Under the pieces are notes generated by a model, which worked only from the letters and a program-made list of their open reading frames with translations, did not search any database and had not been told where the DNA came from. Below, piece by piece: positions 1 to 8,262 of a stretch of DNA of 64,000 nucleotides. A program made the translations under genes and the position numbers. Positions within the stretch are counted from its first letter, which is position 1. Each line of letters opens with the position of its first letter. The stretch is from contig NZ_CP021780.1 in assembly GCF_002192415.1 (NCBI RefSeq), positions 5,208,001 through 5,272,000 on the forward strand, read 5' to 3'. Origin of the DNA: Paenibacillus donghaensis. Lineage in GTDB: Bacteria > Bacillota > Bacilli > Paenibacillales > Paenibacillaceae.

Positions 1-340
1 CCCAACCTCTGCGCTGCAGCTGCAGACAGCTCTCGTACACGGAGGGATGCTCCACTTGAGTCGTTACCATATGTCGTCCTCTGCCCTCATATTGCAGGGC
101 AGCACCTTTAATCGCCAGATTGTTGCTTTCCGTGGCCCCGGAGGTGAACCTTATCTCCTGCGGGAGCACAGCCAACGCGACTGCGCATACTTCCCTGGAT
201 CTTCTGATCAGGCCTTCAGCCTCCAGGCCAGCACGGTGCAGCGAGGATGGGTTGGCATAATGAAGCCTCATCAGCTGCTCCATCGTCTGCACCACTTCCT
301 CAAAAGGCGGCGCGGCAGCCGCATAATCCCAATACAGCAT
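1..340 (-). CDS. Cysteine desulfurase (NifS/IscS-type), N-terminal part only
   Basis: Partial gene: it starts with ATG at 338-340 and runs off the left edge, so only the first 113 residues are seen. Translation of the minus strand opens with MLYWDYAAAAPPFEEV and continues through NPSSLHRAG and RFTSGATESNNLAIKG, then VEHPSV. These are the N-terminal hallmarks of class V aminotransferase-fold cysteine desulfurases (the SGATESNN loop contacts PLP phosphate). Such enzymes take sulfur from cysteine for Fe-S clusters or tRNA thiolation. The PLP lysine and active-site cysteine lie outside the window, so the subtype (IscS, NifS or NifZ/SufS-like) cannot be assigned. An AAAGGAG ribosome binding site lies about 11 nt upstream of the ATG. 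A terminator separates it from the upstream transglycosylase gene. Confidence 0.85.
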   Translation of the reverse strand, partial: MLYWDYAAAAPPFEEVVQTMEQLMRLHYANPSSLHRAGLEAEGLIRRSREVCAVALAVLPQEIRFTSGATESNNLAIKGAALQYEGRGRHMVTTQVEHPSVYESCLQLQRRGW

Positions 341-386
341 CTCTTTATAATCTCCTTTGCTTCACTTGCGAAATGGGGAATGGACA

Positions 387-456
387 AATAAAAAGGATCA
401 AACGGACTCCAGGGCCACAAGCTGTGGTCCAAGGGTTGTTACCCGTTTGATCCTTT
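387..456 (-). terminator. Rho-independent terminator of the transglycosylase gene
   Basis: A perfect 14-bp stem (392-405 pairing with 443-456, AAAGGATCAAACGG and complement) is followed on the minus strand by a TTTTTATTT run. The loop holds a second short hairpin (GGCCACA/TGTGGTCC). It starts only a few bases after the stop codon of the lytic transglycosylase gene. Confidence 0.8.
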
Positions 457-460
457 ACTA

Positions 461-1159
461 TTATACCCCGTATTCGGCACGGGCGCGTTCAATTTTGGAG
501 ATATAGGCCTGTGTTTCCTTCGGAAGCTGTGTCAGCTTCTCCATCAGTTCCTGGTCCGTGCTCACGCCAAGCTTCAACACCCGTCCCGGTCCGGCGTTGT
601 AGGCGGCCAGAGCCATCTTCTCCTGCCCGTCAAACCGCTTCAGCTGATAAGAGAGATATTTCACGCCGCCGTCAATGCTCTGCGCCGGGTCAAATGGATC
701 GGAAACACCCAGCCCGTTCGCCGTTCCGTCCATCAGCTGCATAAGCCCTTTGGCCCCGGCAGAAGACACGACATTCGGGTTAAACGATGATTCGGTATCG
801 ATAACCGCCTTGATCAGATCCGCCGGCACATTGTATTTGACGCTGGCTGACATAATGAGGTCCTCATAATCGGTAGGCTTGGTCGCGGTTATTTCCCCGG
901 AAATGGAGCTGCCTGCAGACTCTCCGGTTCCACCTATGGACTGCCACAGCAGTCCGCCTGAAGCCGCTGTATCTGCCAATGATGTTACGGCGCTCTGACT
1001 ACCGGAGGAGCCAGAGGATGCTGACTTCAACATAGCGGAAAAGGTCTGGGTAGAACCGGCCTGCGGCTCTGCCGCCTTTGAGGGGGGACTTTTGACAGGT
1101 GCGTTCTTTAAATTCACCCAGCGCAGGTGACTTAAGCCGCCATCAATATGCGTTGCCAT
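461..1159 (-). CDS. Lytic transglycosylase, SLT domain
   Basis: 232 residues. The C-terminal half (about residues 100-225) is a Slt-type lysozyme-like domain: the catalytic glutamate is in DTESSFNP, followed by AGAKGLMQLM and AAYNAGPGRV, the classic family motifs. It would cleave peptidoglycan glycan strands to 1,6-anhydro products. The first 95 residues are Ser/Ala/Gly-rich, low in complexity and without a clear signal peptide, so the export route is not evident. B. subtilis YjbJ/CwlQ is a comparable protein. A GAAGGAA ribosome binding site precedes the ATG. The gene is monocistronic, with a terminator directly after it. Confidence 0.9.
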   Translation of the reverse strand: MATHIDGGLSHLRWVNLKNAPVKSPPSKAAEPQAGSTQTFSAMLKSASSGSSGSQSAVTSLADTAASGGLLWQSIGGTGESAGSSISGEITATKPTDYEDLIMSASVKYNVPADLIKAVIDTESSFNPNVVSSAGAKGLMQLMDGTANGLGVSDPFDPAQSIDGGVKYLSYQLKRFDGQEKMALAAYNAGPGRVLKLGVSTDQELMEKLTQLPKETQAYISKIERARAEYGV

Positions 1160-1268
1160 TGTTGCACATTCCTTCTTCCCTTTTGCTGTATATGGATGAT
1201 TCTTAAATTTTAATCGAATATGATTCCATACTACATTTTCCCATCTGCAAATACTAGCCGGAACAACG

Positions 1269-1314
1269 AAAAAACAGACTTCAGACCCTTAAATTTGGGT
1301 CTTAAAGCCTGTTT
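1269..1314 (-). terminator. Terminator of the DUF1540/membrane-protein pair
   Basis: Imperfect hairpin (AAACAG..AGACCC / GGGTCT..CTGTTT) followed on the minus strand by six T residues. It is placed just after the stop of the 133-residue membrane protein gene. Confidence 0.7.
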
Positions 1315-1340
1315 GGATACTGAATGATTCAGTTCTTCTG

Positions 1341-1742
1341 CTAACGCGCAAAAGGTATCATTACAAAATAGCTGAGGGCGGCCACAAACCCGAGTCCTAT
1401 AGCCCAGGCTCCAGCCGTCTTGCGCCCTTTGGAGTAGGCGTACAGGCCGAGCACTATCGCTGCTGGACCGGTAATGGCTGACCAGATAAAGAGCGAAGCA
1501 ATGCCAAACGCAAGGCCGGCATACCCAAGCATGCGGCTGCCCTGTTTCTCCTCGGCGGCTGGTCCGGCTTCCTTCCTAGACTGGCTGGCGTGCAGCGGCA
1601 ACGGGTTAATCTCCGCGGCATATTCTTCGCGATGCTCGCGGGTCTGGCGGGGATAATCCAACCTTCTGCGCGGCCGCAGAATGATGGTTCTGCGCTCTGC
1701 AGAATCTTGCGGCTCTTCTGTTGTATCCTTCGGTGTGTCCAT
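1341..1742 (-). CDS. Small membrane protein, DUF4190-like
   Basis: 133 residues. The N-terminal 70 residues are charged and probably cytosolic. They are followed by two closely spaced hydrophobic segments (about residues 72-98 and 108-130) with a glycine-rich turn (GLYAYSKGRKTAGAWAIGLG) between them. This two-helix layout with small-residue repeats is typical of the DUF4190 family of unknown function. The ribosome binding site AGGAGG lies 5 nt before ATG and overlaps the stop codon of the upstream DUF1540 gene, so the two are cotranscribed and probably translationally coupled. No function is proposed. Confidence 0.65.
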   Translation of the reverse strand: MDTPKDTTEEPQDSAERRTIILRPRRRLDYPRQTREHREEYAAEINPLPLHASQSRKEAGPAAEEKQGSRMLGYAGLAFGIASLFIWSAITGPAAIVLGLYAYSKGRKTAGAWAIGLGFVAALSYFVMIPFAR

Positions 1743-1751
1743 AACGACCTC

Positions 1752-1970
1752 CTAGGAATTCGGCTTGAACGTCAAGCAGCAGGTAGCGGAAGAGGTTCCC
1801 GCTGTATCTCGATGCCCTTGACTCGTCATTTCCTCGGCGAACTCCTCTTTGAACTCGCTGCCGGAATGCTTGTCGATTTCGATCAGAATTTCATCCGCAT
1901 TGCACAAGCTGTGCTTCCAGTAGTGACAGTTGCTTACGCTGCATTTTACCAATGTTTTTGCAGTTGACAT
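1752..1970 (-). CDS. DUF1540 domain protein, small Cys-rich
   Basis: 72 residues beginning MSTAKTLVKCSVSNCHYWK. The start was chosen because GAGGTGA lies 8 nt upstream of this ATG; an upstream in-frame ATG lacks a site. Cysteines at residues 10, 15 and 23 in a C-x4-C-x7-C arrangement plus a CC pair near the C terminus match DUF1540, a short presumed metal-binding domain of unknown role found in Bacillota, some members linked to sporulation or competence-era small proteins. It forms a two-gene unit with the downstream membrane protein. Confidence 0.75.
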   Translation of the reverse strand: MSTAKTLVKCSVSNCHYWKHSLCNADEILIEIDKHSGSEFKEEFAEEMTSQGHRDTAGTSSATCCLTFKPNS

Positions 1971-2081
1971 GTTGTTCATCACCTCAAGTACATTATGCCC
2001 CGGCCCCGGTTCCATATGCCTTCCATAACTGTCCTGTATGATGTGCTAAGAAAGCATCAAGCAACTTTTACTTTCTTAATT

Positions 2082-2190
2082 GGTTACTGCTTAGCCTCCG
2101 TATAATGTGAAGTATCGAAATTTTTAACTTCGTAGTGGTTTCGGTTGAAATTAGTTGCACTTTCGCATCTATTTGCGTTGAACGTTCCGG
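2082..2190. repeat. Short copy of the modular hairpin repeat
   Basis: Begins with GGTTACTGCTTAG (2082-2094), continues with a leader ending CTTCGTAGTGGTTTC, then one hairpin motif at 2147-2175 (GAAATTAGTTGCA / GCATCTATTTG) and the tail GCGTTGAACGTTCCG. The same leader, motif and tail occur at 21.4-21.9 kb and 35.0-35.45 kb. This copy appears to have lost the first three of four motifs. Confidence 0.7.
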
Positions 2191-2208
2191 AATTGATTAT
2201 TTCAAAAG

Positions 2209-2246
2209 AAAAAGACCCGCCACTCGTCATCTCCGATGACAGGCGG
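2209..2246 (-). terminator. Terminator of the YpuI-like gene
   Basis: Stem CCGCC..GATGAC with loop TCC (2217-2246) followed on the minus strand by TTTTTCTTTT. It lies about 30 nt after the stop of the DUF3907 gene. Confidence 0.85.
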
Positions 2247-2277
2247 CAGGCCTGAGGTTCAAGCAGTTTTCTGTTCG

Positions 2278-2775
2278 TTATACCTGATTCTGCATCCGTT
2301 TCTCAGTCAGGTAATCATTCTCATAATAGCTCAGATCGTCGCGCAATTCCTCATACGTCTTGGTGATTTCCAAAATGATGTCACGCGCCGGACGGACAGG
2401 CTTCTTGCGGAAACGGATGGCATCCTGCCCGGTATAGGCATAACGCCCATCTTCAGAATAGGTTTCATTCTTGGGATAGAAAAAGTTGTTAACACCATAA
2501 TGATATACATTATAAAGCGCTTTCTGCGCAAAGGAATCATCAAAAGTAGCCCGGCGCAACGCAACACCCAGCTTCTCATACGACATTTCGGAGAAAACCA
2601 GCAGATGGCGGAGGTCGGACAGGAAACCCTCATAAAAATGTACCGTTTCTTCATCCTGCTCTGTTACAAGCTGAGGCAGCGCATGCTGGTTTAGGAACAA
2701 TTCCATTTTATCGATTACGGATTTAAGCTTTTCTCTTGTCGTTTCACATAACTTCTGCAGATTGGCTGCTGACAT
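2278..2775 (-). CDS. DUF3907 family protein (YpuI-like)
   Basis: 165 residues, soluble, mostly helical at the N terminus (LQKLCETTREKLKSVIDKMELFLNQ), with a tyrosine- and phenylalanine-rich middle (VYHYGVNNFFYPKNETYSEDGRYAYTGQDAIRF) and a charged C terminus. Length and character agree with B. subtilis YpuI, the reference member of DUF3907; its function is not known. The start is supported by GGGGGAG upstream. It is monocistronic with a strong terminator, and is divergent from the subtilase gene across a 200-bp gap that must hold both promoters. Confidence 0.75.
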   Translation of the reverse strand: MSAANLQKLCETTREKLKSVIDKMELFLNQHALPQLVTEQDEETVHFYEGFLSDLRHLLVFSEMSYEKLGVALRRATFDDSFAQKALYNVYHYGVNNFFYPKNETYSEDGRYAYTGQDAIRFRKKPVRPARDIILEITKTYEELRDDLSYYENDYLTEKRMQNQV

Positions 2776-2973
2776 GGCGGTTGCTCCCCCTTATTATTCC
2801 TTGCTCTTAGTAGTCCTAACTGTTAGGTGTAACTTATATCCTTGAATACCAACCAATTTCATGTACTATCCTATCATAAATTCTGTGACGGCGGTATCCT
2901 TTTCTGCGATGCATAAAAGACAGTCTCTGTTCTAACCCTATGAGCATTACAATGCCAAGAAGGAGCGGAGATT

Positions 2974-4860
2974 ATGTCACGAAATAATGCAACCATCGCA
3001 GGTCTGGTTACCGCCGCATTGACGGCGGGACTGTTGACCTTTGCTCTGCGCCCACCTGTGGCTGTCGCCCCCCGCGAGACTCCTGTCCCGGCCCCGTCGC
3101 AGGAGAAAACCGTCAAAAAAGCGGCACTGCTGCAGGATGTCAATGCCACAGACAGTCTGAACCGCGTGGATGCCAGCCGCCATATGCAGCAGCTGCTTGC
3201 CGAGCTGCATGGCAAACCTCCAGAGAATGTGCCGGCTTACGCCAAGGAGCTGCAGTCTAGCCACGGCTATATCACCATGCTGCTGTGGATGGACCTGCGT
3301 ACGCAGGAGGTCAAGACCTTCCATTCCACTTATCCCAAAGGCTTCAATCCGCAGCATCCGCAGCTGCAGCAGTACCTGAAAGCAGCCAAACGGGCTATCC
3401 GCGGTCATCAATCCTACGAATCGCCTTCGATCGTTGTCGGCAAAGAGAAATATTATTTCACCGCCCGGCGGGATCAGGAAGGTTCAACTGCAGTAATTGC
3501 CTTAATTAATCAGAAGGTGCTTGGCCGTGTGGCTGATCATCAACTGAAGAATTTACGGCTGATTCCTTATCCGAAGGAAGGCAGCTACCGCATTGAATCC
3601 GTACATGCTGACACCCTGCAGGATATCAAGGTCGCCACAGGGCACGACAATGAGAATGCCAGCCATTATTACGAGAATGAAATTATCGTCCGTTTCAGCA
3701 ACGGCCACCCTACGAAAGCTCAACTGCAGACGATTACTGCCGATATCGGCGGCAAACCGCCGCGCAAGCTGGGCTACACCTATTTGTTCCGCTCGGAGAA
3801 GATGAACTACAGCCAGCTGAAGACTTATTTCGCCTATAAATGGCATCCGCAATATACCGAGCCTCACTATATCTATTTAACCAATGAGACCGCATTCGAA
3901 AATCCGGCCGATGTTGTGACTCCCAACGATTTGCTGTTCTCCGCCTACCAATGGAACCTTCCGGCCATTGAGACCACGCAGGGCTGGAAGCTCTCGCGAG
4001 GCAGCAACGAAGTGATTGTCGCTGTTGTAGATACAGGGGTGCAGGCGAATCATCCAGACTTAAAAGGGCAGCTGCTGCCCGGATACAACGCGATTCAGAG
4101 CGGCTCCACACCGGATGACGATGTAGGCCATGGCACTCATGTGGCCGGGATCATCGGAGCACTGGTGAACAACGGGGAGGGCGTAGCCGGAATCAGCTGG
4201 TATAACAAGGTACTTCCGGTCAAAGCACTTGATAACTCCGGTGCAGGCACAACCTATTCCGTAGCGGAAGGCATTATCTGGGCAGCCGACAATGGCGCGA
4301 AGGTAATTAACCTGAGCTTGGGCAACTATGCTGACTCCCAGTTTCTGCATGATGCTATTAAGTATGCTTACGACCGCGATATTGTGATCGTCTCCGCTGC
4401 AGGAAATGACAACACCGAACGGCCCGGTTACCCGGCTGCGTATCCGGAGGTGCTCGCGGTAGCGGCTACCAATGCCTCCCAGCAAAAAGCCAGCTTCTCC
4501 AATTATGGCGATTACATTGATGTTACTGCTCCCGGGGAGAGCATTGCCAGCACCTATCCCGACAGCCAATACGCTGCCCTGTCCGGCACCTCGATGGCCA
4601 GTCCGCATGTTGCGGCCCTGGCCGGATTGGTCCGCTCGCTGAATCCCGATTTGTCCAATGATGAGGTGGTGCAGCTGATGAGGGACAATGCGGTGGACCT
4701 GGGTACACCCGGCCATGACAAATATTATGGCTGGGGCCAGATAGATATCTACAAAACGCTGCAAGCTGCAGGCGGCGGAGAAATTCCGCTGCAGCTGTAT
4801 CCACAGCATGTCCGCCAACAGATGAACGAGCTGCGCTTAAAGCTTCAGCGCAATCCCTGA
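2974..4860 (+). CDS. Secreted or membrane-anchored S8 serine protease (subtilase)
   Basis: 628 residues. Residues 8-32 form a hydrophobic export or anchor segment. Residues about 50-330 are a long propeptide-like region with no recognisable family. The catalytic domain spans about 335-600 with the complete triad: Asp353 (VVDTGV), His386 (GHGTHVAG), Ser540 (GTSMASPHVA), and the oxyanion Asn478 (AAGN). It is expected to act outside the membrane as an endopeptidase. AAGGAG lies upstream of ATG. The last 24 bases overlap the 3' end of the convergent regulator gene. The gene is one of few on the plus strand and is monocistronic. The long N-terminal region is larger than in secreted subtilisins and could be an inhibitory or adaptor domain. 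Confidence 0.92.
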   Translation: MSRNNATIAGLVTAALTAGLLTFALRPPVAVAPRETPVPAPSQEKTVKKAALLQDVNATDSLNRVDASRHMQQLLAELHGKPPENVPAYAKELQSSHGYITMLLWMDLRTQEVKTFHSTYPKGFNPQHPQLQQYLKAAKRAIRGHQSYESPSIVVGKEKYYFTARRDQEGSTAVIALINQKVLGRVADHQLKNLRLIPYPKEGSYRIESVHADTLQDIKVATGHDNENASHYYENEIIVRFSNGHPTKAQLQTITADIGGKPPRKLGYTYLFRSEKMNYSQLKTYFAYKWHPQYTEPHYIYLTNETAFENPADVVTPNDLLFSAYQWNLPAIETTQGWKLSRGSNEVIVAVVDTGVQANHPDLKGQLLPGYNAIQSGSTPDDDVGHGTHVAGIIGALVNNGEGVAGISWYNKVLPVKALDNSGAGTTYSVAEGIIWAADNGAKVINLSLGNYADSQFLHDAIKYAYDRDIVIVSAAGNDNTERPGYPAAYPEVLAVAATNASQQKASFSNYGDYIDVTAPGESIASTYPDSQYAALSGTSMASPHVAALAGLVRSLNPDLSNDEVVQLMRDNAVDLGTPGHDKYYGWGQIDIYKTLQAAGGGEIPLQLYPQHVRQQMNELRLKLQRNP

Positions 4861-6303
4861 GGGCGCAGCCGCTTCTTCTTGCAGATAAGCCTGTAACAAG
4901 CCCAGGAACAGGAGCATCCCTTGCTCCTGTTCCTGTTCGGTCATTTGGGAGTAACACAGGCGGATATGCCTGGAAGGAATGCCCCCGGCATAACAGACAT
5001 CACCGGGCAGGAAGGAGAGTCCCTTCTCCTCGGCAAGCTTTTGCAGTCTGTTGATGTTGACGGAAGCGGGCAGCTCCAGCCACAGGCTCAGCCCGCCTTG
5101 TGGCGTGATCCAACTCACTCCGGGCGGCGCATGGCGTTCCAGCAGTGCCGTAGCCTTCTCCAGCCTTTGACTTAACTGCCTGCGCAGCTTGCCGGCATAG
5201 GCATCATATTTCCCAGATATGAAAGGGAGCATGGCACGTTGAGTCAGCAGCGGACTGCCCAAATCACTGGAGGATTTAGCCGCAATCAGCCGGGAGAGAA
5301 TATTGCCGTCCGCAGCCACACAGGCCATCCTGCAGCCCGGAGCCAACACCTTGCTGAAGCTTTTGATATAGATGACATGACCTGCAGCATCCATGGATTT
5401 AATGGCGGGCGGCGGCGGGCTCTGGAAATACAGATCGCTGAACGGGTCATCCTCCACAATCAGACAGCGGTAGCTACGGGCAAGCTCCAGCAGCCGCTGT
5501 CTTCTGCTAAGGCTCATGGTCACGCCGCTGGGATTCTGGTAAGAAGGAATGGTGTAGATCAGCTTGGGCGGTCTGCGGTCACAGAGCCGGGTAAGCAGAT
5601 CCACCCTCATACCGTCGCGGTCCATCGGCACGAACACCATCTCCGCTCCCCGTCCGGCAAATACATCAATCGCTCCCGTATAACTCGGTGCCTCCAGATA
5701 AACTGTATCGCCCGGACCAACAAACGTTCTTGCAACGAGGTCAATTCCTTGCTGCGCTCCGCTGGTCATCATCAGCTCCTCAGGCTGCACACGGATGCTC
5801 CGGCGTAGCAGATGGCCAGCCATGACCTCACGCAGTTCATGGTCACCCTGGAAATTACCGTAGGCCGCCATCACTTCCGGCTGTTCCAGAACCAGGGAAG
5901 CCATAGTGCTTCCAATCTCCCGCAAAGGCAGCAGACTGCTGTGTATCGCCGCCAGATGAAAGGGATAAGCCACTGCCGAATCCTTGAAATTATGCCATAG
6001 CTGGGCACGGGGCAAATAATCGTCGTAGCGGTCCTGCCAATCGCCGGCCGTTTCCTGCCCCGACTCCCCGGCGGCTACATAGCAGCCTTTGCCATGACTG
6101 CAGTGGATCAGACCACGCGCGGCAAGCGCGGCATAAGCTTTGCTCACCGTAACCTGGCTGACCTTCAGCGACAAGGCCAGCCCCCGCACAGACGGCAGCC
6201 GGCTGCCTGGCGGAAGCAGCCCCGAGGCTATCCGCTGTTCCAGCGTGTCGCTGATCTGCTGCGGCAAGGAGCTTCTGCTCTGCCGGTTTAAGTCAATATG
6301 CAT
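4837..6303 (-). CDS. MocR-type regulator: GntR winged helix fused to aminotransferase domain
   Basis: 488 residues from ATG at 6303, preceded by GGGAGG; an upstream in-frame ATG has no ribosome site. Residues 1-75 are a GntR-type winged helix-turn-helix (PPGSRLPSVRGLALSLKVS). Residues about 100-480 are a fold-type I PLP domain with YQNPSG (255-260), VEDDPFSD and the PLP lysine K318 in SFSKVLAPGCR. Known relatives (GabR, PdxR, MocR) bind PLP or an external aldimine and control a neighbouring gene, usually divergent. Here the divergent aminotransferase gene is the obvious target, with direct repeats in the 93-bp gap. The ligand cannot be predicted. The 3' end overlaps the subtilase gene. Confidence 0.9.
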   Translation of the reverse strand: MHIDLNRQSRSSLPQQISDTLEQRIASGLLPPGSRLPSVRGLALSLKVSQVTVSKAYAALAARGLIHCSHGKGCYVAAGESGQETAGDWQDRYDDYLPRAQLWHNFKDSAVAYPFHLAAIHSSLLPLREIGSTMASLVLEQPEVMAAYGNFQGDHELREVMAGHLLRRSIRVQPEELMMTSGAQQGIDLVARTFVGPGDTVYLEAPSYTGAIDVFAGRGAEMVFVPMDRDGMRVDLLTRLCDRRPPKLIYTIPSYQNPSGVTMSLSRRQRLLELARSYRCLIVEDDPFSDLYFQSPPPPAIKSMDAAGHVIYIKSFSKVLAPGCRMACVAADGNILSRLIAAKSSSDLGSPLLTQRAMLPFISGKYDAYAGKLRRQLSQRLEKATALLERHAPPGVSWITPQGGLSLWLELPASVNINRLQKLAEEKGLSFLPGDVCYAGGIPSRHIRLCYSQMTEQEQEQGMLLFLGLLQAYLQEEAAAPSGIALKL

Positions 6304-6316
6304 GGTGATCCCTCCC

Positions 6317-6361
6317 ACTGTTATATTCGGCACTTTACTGTTATACAGTTATGCAGTTATG
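6317..6361. promoter_or_regulatory. Candidate MocR operator: two pairs of direct repeats
   Basis: The gap between the divergent MocR and aminotransferase genes contains ACTGTTATA at 6317-6325 and again at 6337-6345 (20-nt period), directly followed by CAGTTATG at 6346-6353 and 6354-6361. MocR-family regulators typically bind direct repeats between divergent promoters. The assignment is an inference from position and repetition. Confidence 0.5.
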
Positions 6362-6396
6362 ATACAGCAAAAGACTGAAGGTGGGGAGTATTATCC

Positions 6397-7614
6397 ATGA
6401 AGATCCAATATTCTACAACTGCACAGCATTTGGGTTCATCGGCTGTCCGCGATATCCTCAAGATTACTCAAGGCAAGAATATTATTTCGCTGGCTGGCGG
6501 CTTGCCGGCCGAGGAGCTGTTCCCGCTGGAGGCCATCCGCGATGCTTATAGCCGTGCGCTTTCTGCTGGTCCATCTATTCTGCAATATGGTCTGACCGAG
6601 GGTTACGGCCCCTTGCGCGAGCAGCTGGTGGAGCGGCTGGAAGGCCAGGGCATTCCTGCCGCCGCTTCCGGGATGCTGCTCACCAGCGGCTCCCAGCAGG
6701 CTATTGATCTGCTCTGCAAAATCCTGCTTGACCCCGGAGACGCCGTACTGGTGGAAGCCCCGACTTATCTTGCCGCCCTGCAGGTGCTGGGATCTTACCG
6801 TGCGGATATCAACATCGTGCTGAGCGATGAGCAGGGCATGCTGCCCGAGCATCTGGAGCATCAGCTGCGCAAGCTGAAGCCCAAGCTGCTGTACGCTGTC
6901 CCTACCTTCAACAATCCTTCGGGAGCCAGCTGGAGCCGTGAACGCCGGGAGCAGGTGGTCGAATTATGCCGCCGTTATGAGGTTCTCATTCTCGAAGACA
7001 ATCCGTACGGTGAAATCAGGTTTGACGAGTCTCCGGATGCTTATCCCCCGTCACTGGCTGCGATCGACAGGAATTATGGTAGCGGCTATGGCGTTGTCTA
7101 CACAGGAACCTTCTCCAAAATCGTCGCGCCCGCCCTGCGCAGCGGCTGGATCACCGGCGACCCTCAGCTGATCCAGATGGTTGCCAAGGCCAAGCAGGCA
7201 AATGACCTGCATTCCAGCGCCATTGACCAATGCGCGCTCAGCGAGCTGCTGCGCGGCTTCGACCTGAGCGGACATATCACAGCAATCTCGCGGGAATACC
7301 GCTCCAGAATGCAGCTGCTGTCCGCAGAGATCCGCTCGCGCGGCTGGGAGGATATCCGCTTCCTCGAACCTCGGGGCGGGATGTTCCTCTGGCTGACGCT
7401 GCCGGAGGAGATTCATACGGCCGAGCTGCTGCCGCTGGCCGTCCAGCAGGGCGTCGCCTTCGTGCCCGGCGAGGTATTCTACTCGGCGCAGCCGCTGCGC
7501 AACACCATGCGCCTTAATTTCACCCATACTCCACCGGAGCTTATCGCTGAAGCGGTATCACGGCTGGAGACGGCTCTGGAGCAATACCGCAGCCAGGTAA
7601 GCGGCGTTAGATAA
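6397..7614 (+). CDS. PLP-dependent aminotransferase, class I/II (2-aminoadipate/LysN-like)
   Basis: 405 residues, a fold-type I aminotransferase without a DNA-binding domain. It shows ISLAGGLPAEELFP near residue 30, FNNPSG (171-176), EDNPYGEI (about 200) and the PLP lysine K241 in GTFSKIVAPALRSGW. The pattern resembles the multi-substrate LysN/2-aminoadipate aminotransferase group, often acting on aromatic, branched or aminoadipate substrates, so the exact substrate is open. GGTGGGGAG precedes the ATG. It is divergent from the MocR regulator and probably under its control. A strong hairpin follows at 7617. Confidence 0.88.
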   Translation: MKIQYSTTAQHLGSSAVRDILKITQGKNIISLAGGLPAEELFPLEAIRDAYSRALSAGPSILQYGLTEGYGPLREQLVERLEGQGIPAAASGMLLTSGSQQAIDLLCKILLDPGDAVLVEAPTYLAALQVLGSYRADINIVLSDEQGMLPEHLEHQLRKLKPKLLYAVPTFNNPSGASWSRERREQVVELCRRYEVLILEDNPYGEIRFDESPDAYPPSLAAIDRNYGSGYGVVYTGTFSKIVAPALRSGWITGDPQLIQMVAKAKQANDLHSSAIDQCALSELLRGFDLSGHITAISREYRSRMQLLSAEIRSRGWEDIRFLEPRGGMFLWLTLPEEIHTAELLPLAVQQGVAFVPGEVFYSAQPLRNTMRLNFTHTPPELIAEAVSRLETALEQYRSQVSGVR

Positions 7615-7616
7615 GA

Positions 7617-7657
7617 AGAAACGCATACAGCCTCGTAAAAAGACTGTATGCGTTTCT
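7617..7657 (+). terminator. Hairpin after the aminotransferase gene
   Basis: Perfect 14-bp stem (7617-7630 with 7644-7657, AGAAACGCATACAG and complement) starting 3 nt after the stop codon. There is no clear T-run on the plus strand, so it may act mainly as an mRNA 3' stabiliser or a weak terminator. Confidence 0.6.
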
Positions 7658-7705
7658 GTGGGAAATAGCAGGATAAAGAATCAGGTGAAACTTATCCTTT
7701 CTTAT

Positions 7706-7755
7706 ATTTTTAAACAGAAAAGCGGCGTATTCCAGTTTCCCGGAATACGCCGCTT
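7706..7755 (-). terminator. Terminator of the RNase P RNA gene
   Basis: Perfect 14-bp GC-rich stem (7720-7733 with 7742-7755, AAGCGGCGTATTCC and complement) followed on the minus strand by TTTTCTGTTTAAAAA. It sits about 85 nt beyond the RNase P RNA 3' end. Confidence 0.8.
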
Positions 7756-7841
7756 CATGTATATTGCCTTGCATTTTACTTATAAGATGCTTAAGCTGCT
7801 CTATTCATGCTCTTGCCTTGCTTATAATGTTGTTGTAGTGT

Positions 7842-8256
7842 GGAAAGTTTGCCGTAAGCCGGGTTCTGTGCTCGTAGTGGTTCAAACGGGAACTACCCTC
7901 CCACATGAAGCGACAATCATCTATCTAGGCCGTACATTACTGCACAGCTCCAGCGACCAACCTAGACGCGCCTCAGGCGAAGGCTGCAGCTTCCGGTAAA
8001 GGAAGAGCGGCGTCTCATTAGGTCTTGCTCCAGATGGGGTTTACCAGGAACGAAGTCACCAGCGTTCCTCGGGGTCTCTTACACCTCGGTTCCATCCTTG
8101 CCTGTGCCGCTGTGAAGCGGCCATCGGCGGTCCATTTCTGTGGCACTTTCCTTCGGCTCGCGCCGACTGGACGTTATCCAGCACCCTGCCTTGCGGAGCC
8201 CGGACTTTCCTCCCGCAGCGTCTTCACGCTGCCGGCGATTGTCTGTCAAACTTTCC
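7842..8256 (-). ncRNA. rnpB: RNase P RNA, class A-like
   Basis: About 415 nt on the minus strand. The ends pair as helix P1 (GGAAAGTTTG at 8247-8256 with CAAACTTTCC at 7842-7851 region). Conserved core blocks are present in order: GAGGAAAGTCCGGGCTCC, GGCAGGGTGCTGGATAACG, GGAAAGTGCCACAGAAA, CCGCCGATGGC, GGTAAACCCCATCTGGAGC, CCTAGATAGATGATTGTCGC, and ACAGAACCCGGCTTA near the 3' end. The GGAGCAAGACC block and the CCGGGCTCC/GAACCCGG pair match the ancestral (E. coli-like) class A, not the class B RNA of B. subtilis. It processes the 5' ends of tRNA precursors with the protein RnpA. It lies downstream of the nif3-like gene, with its own promoter and terminator. Confidence 0.93.
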
Positions 8257-8262
8257 GACAAC

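Noticed and set aside
47..450. Plus-strand frames at the left edge
   Set aside because: Antisense to the cysteine desulfurase fragment and the adjacent terminator.
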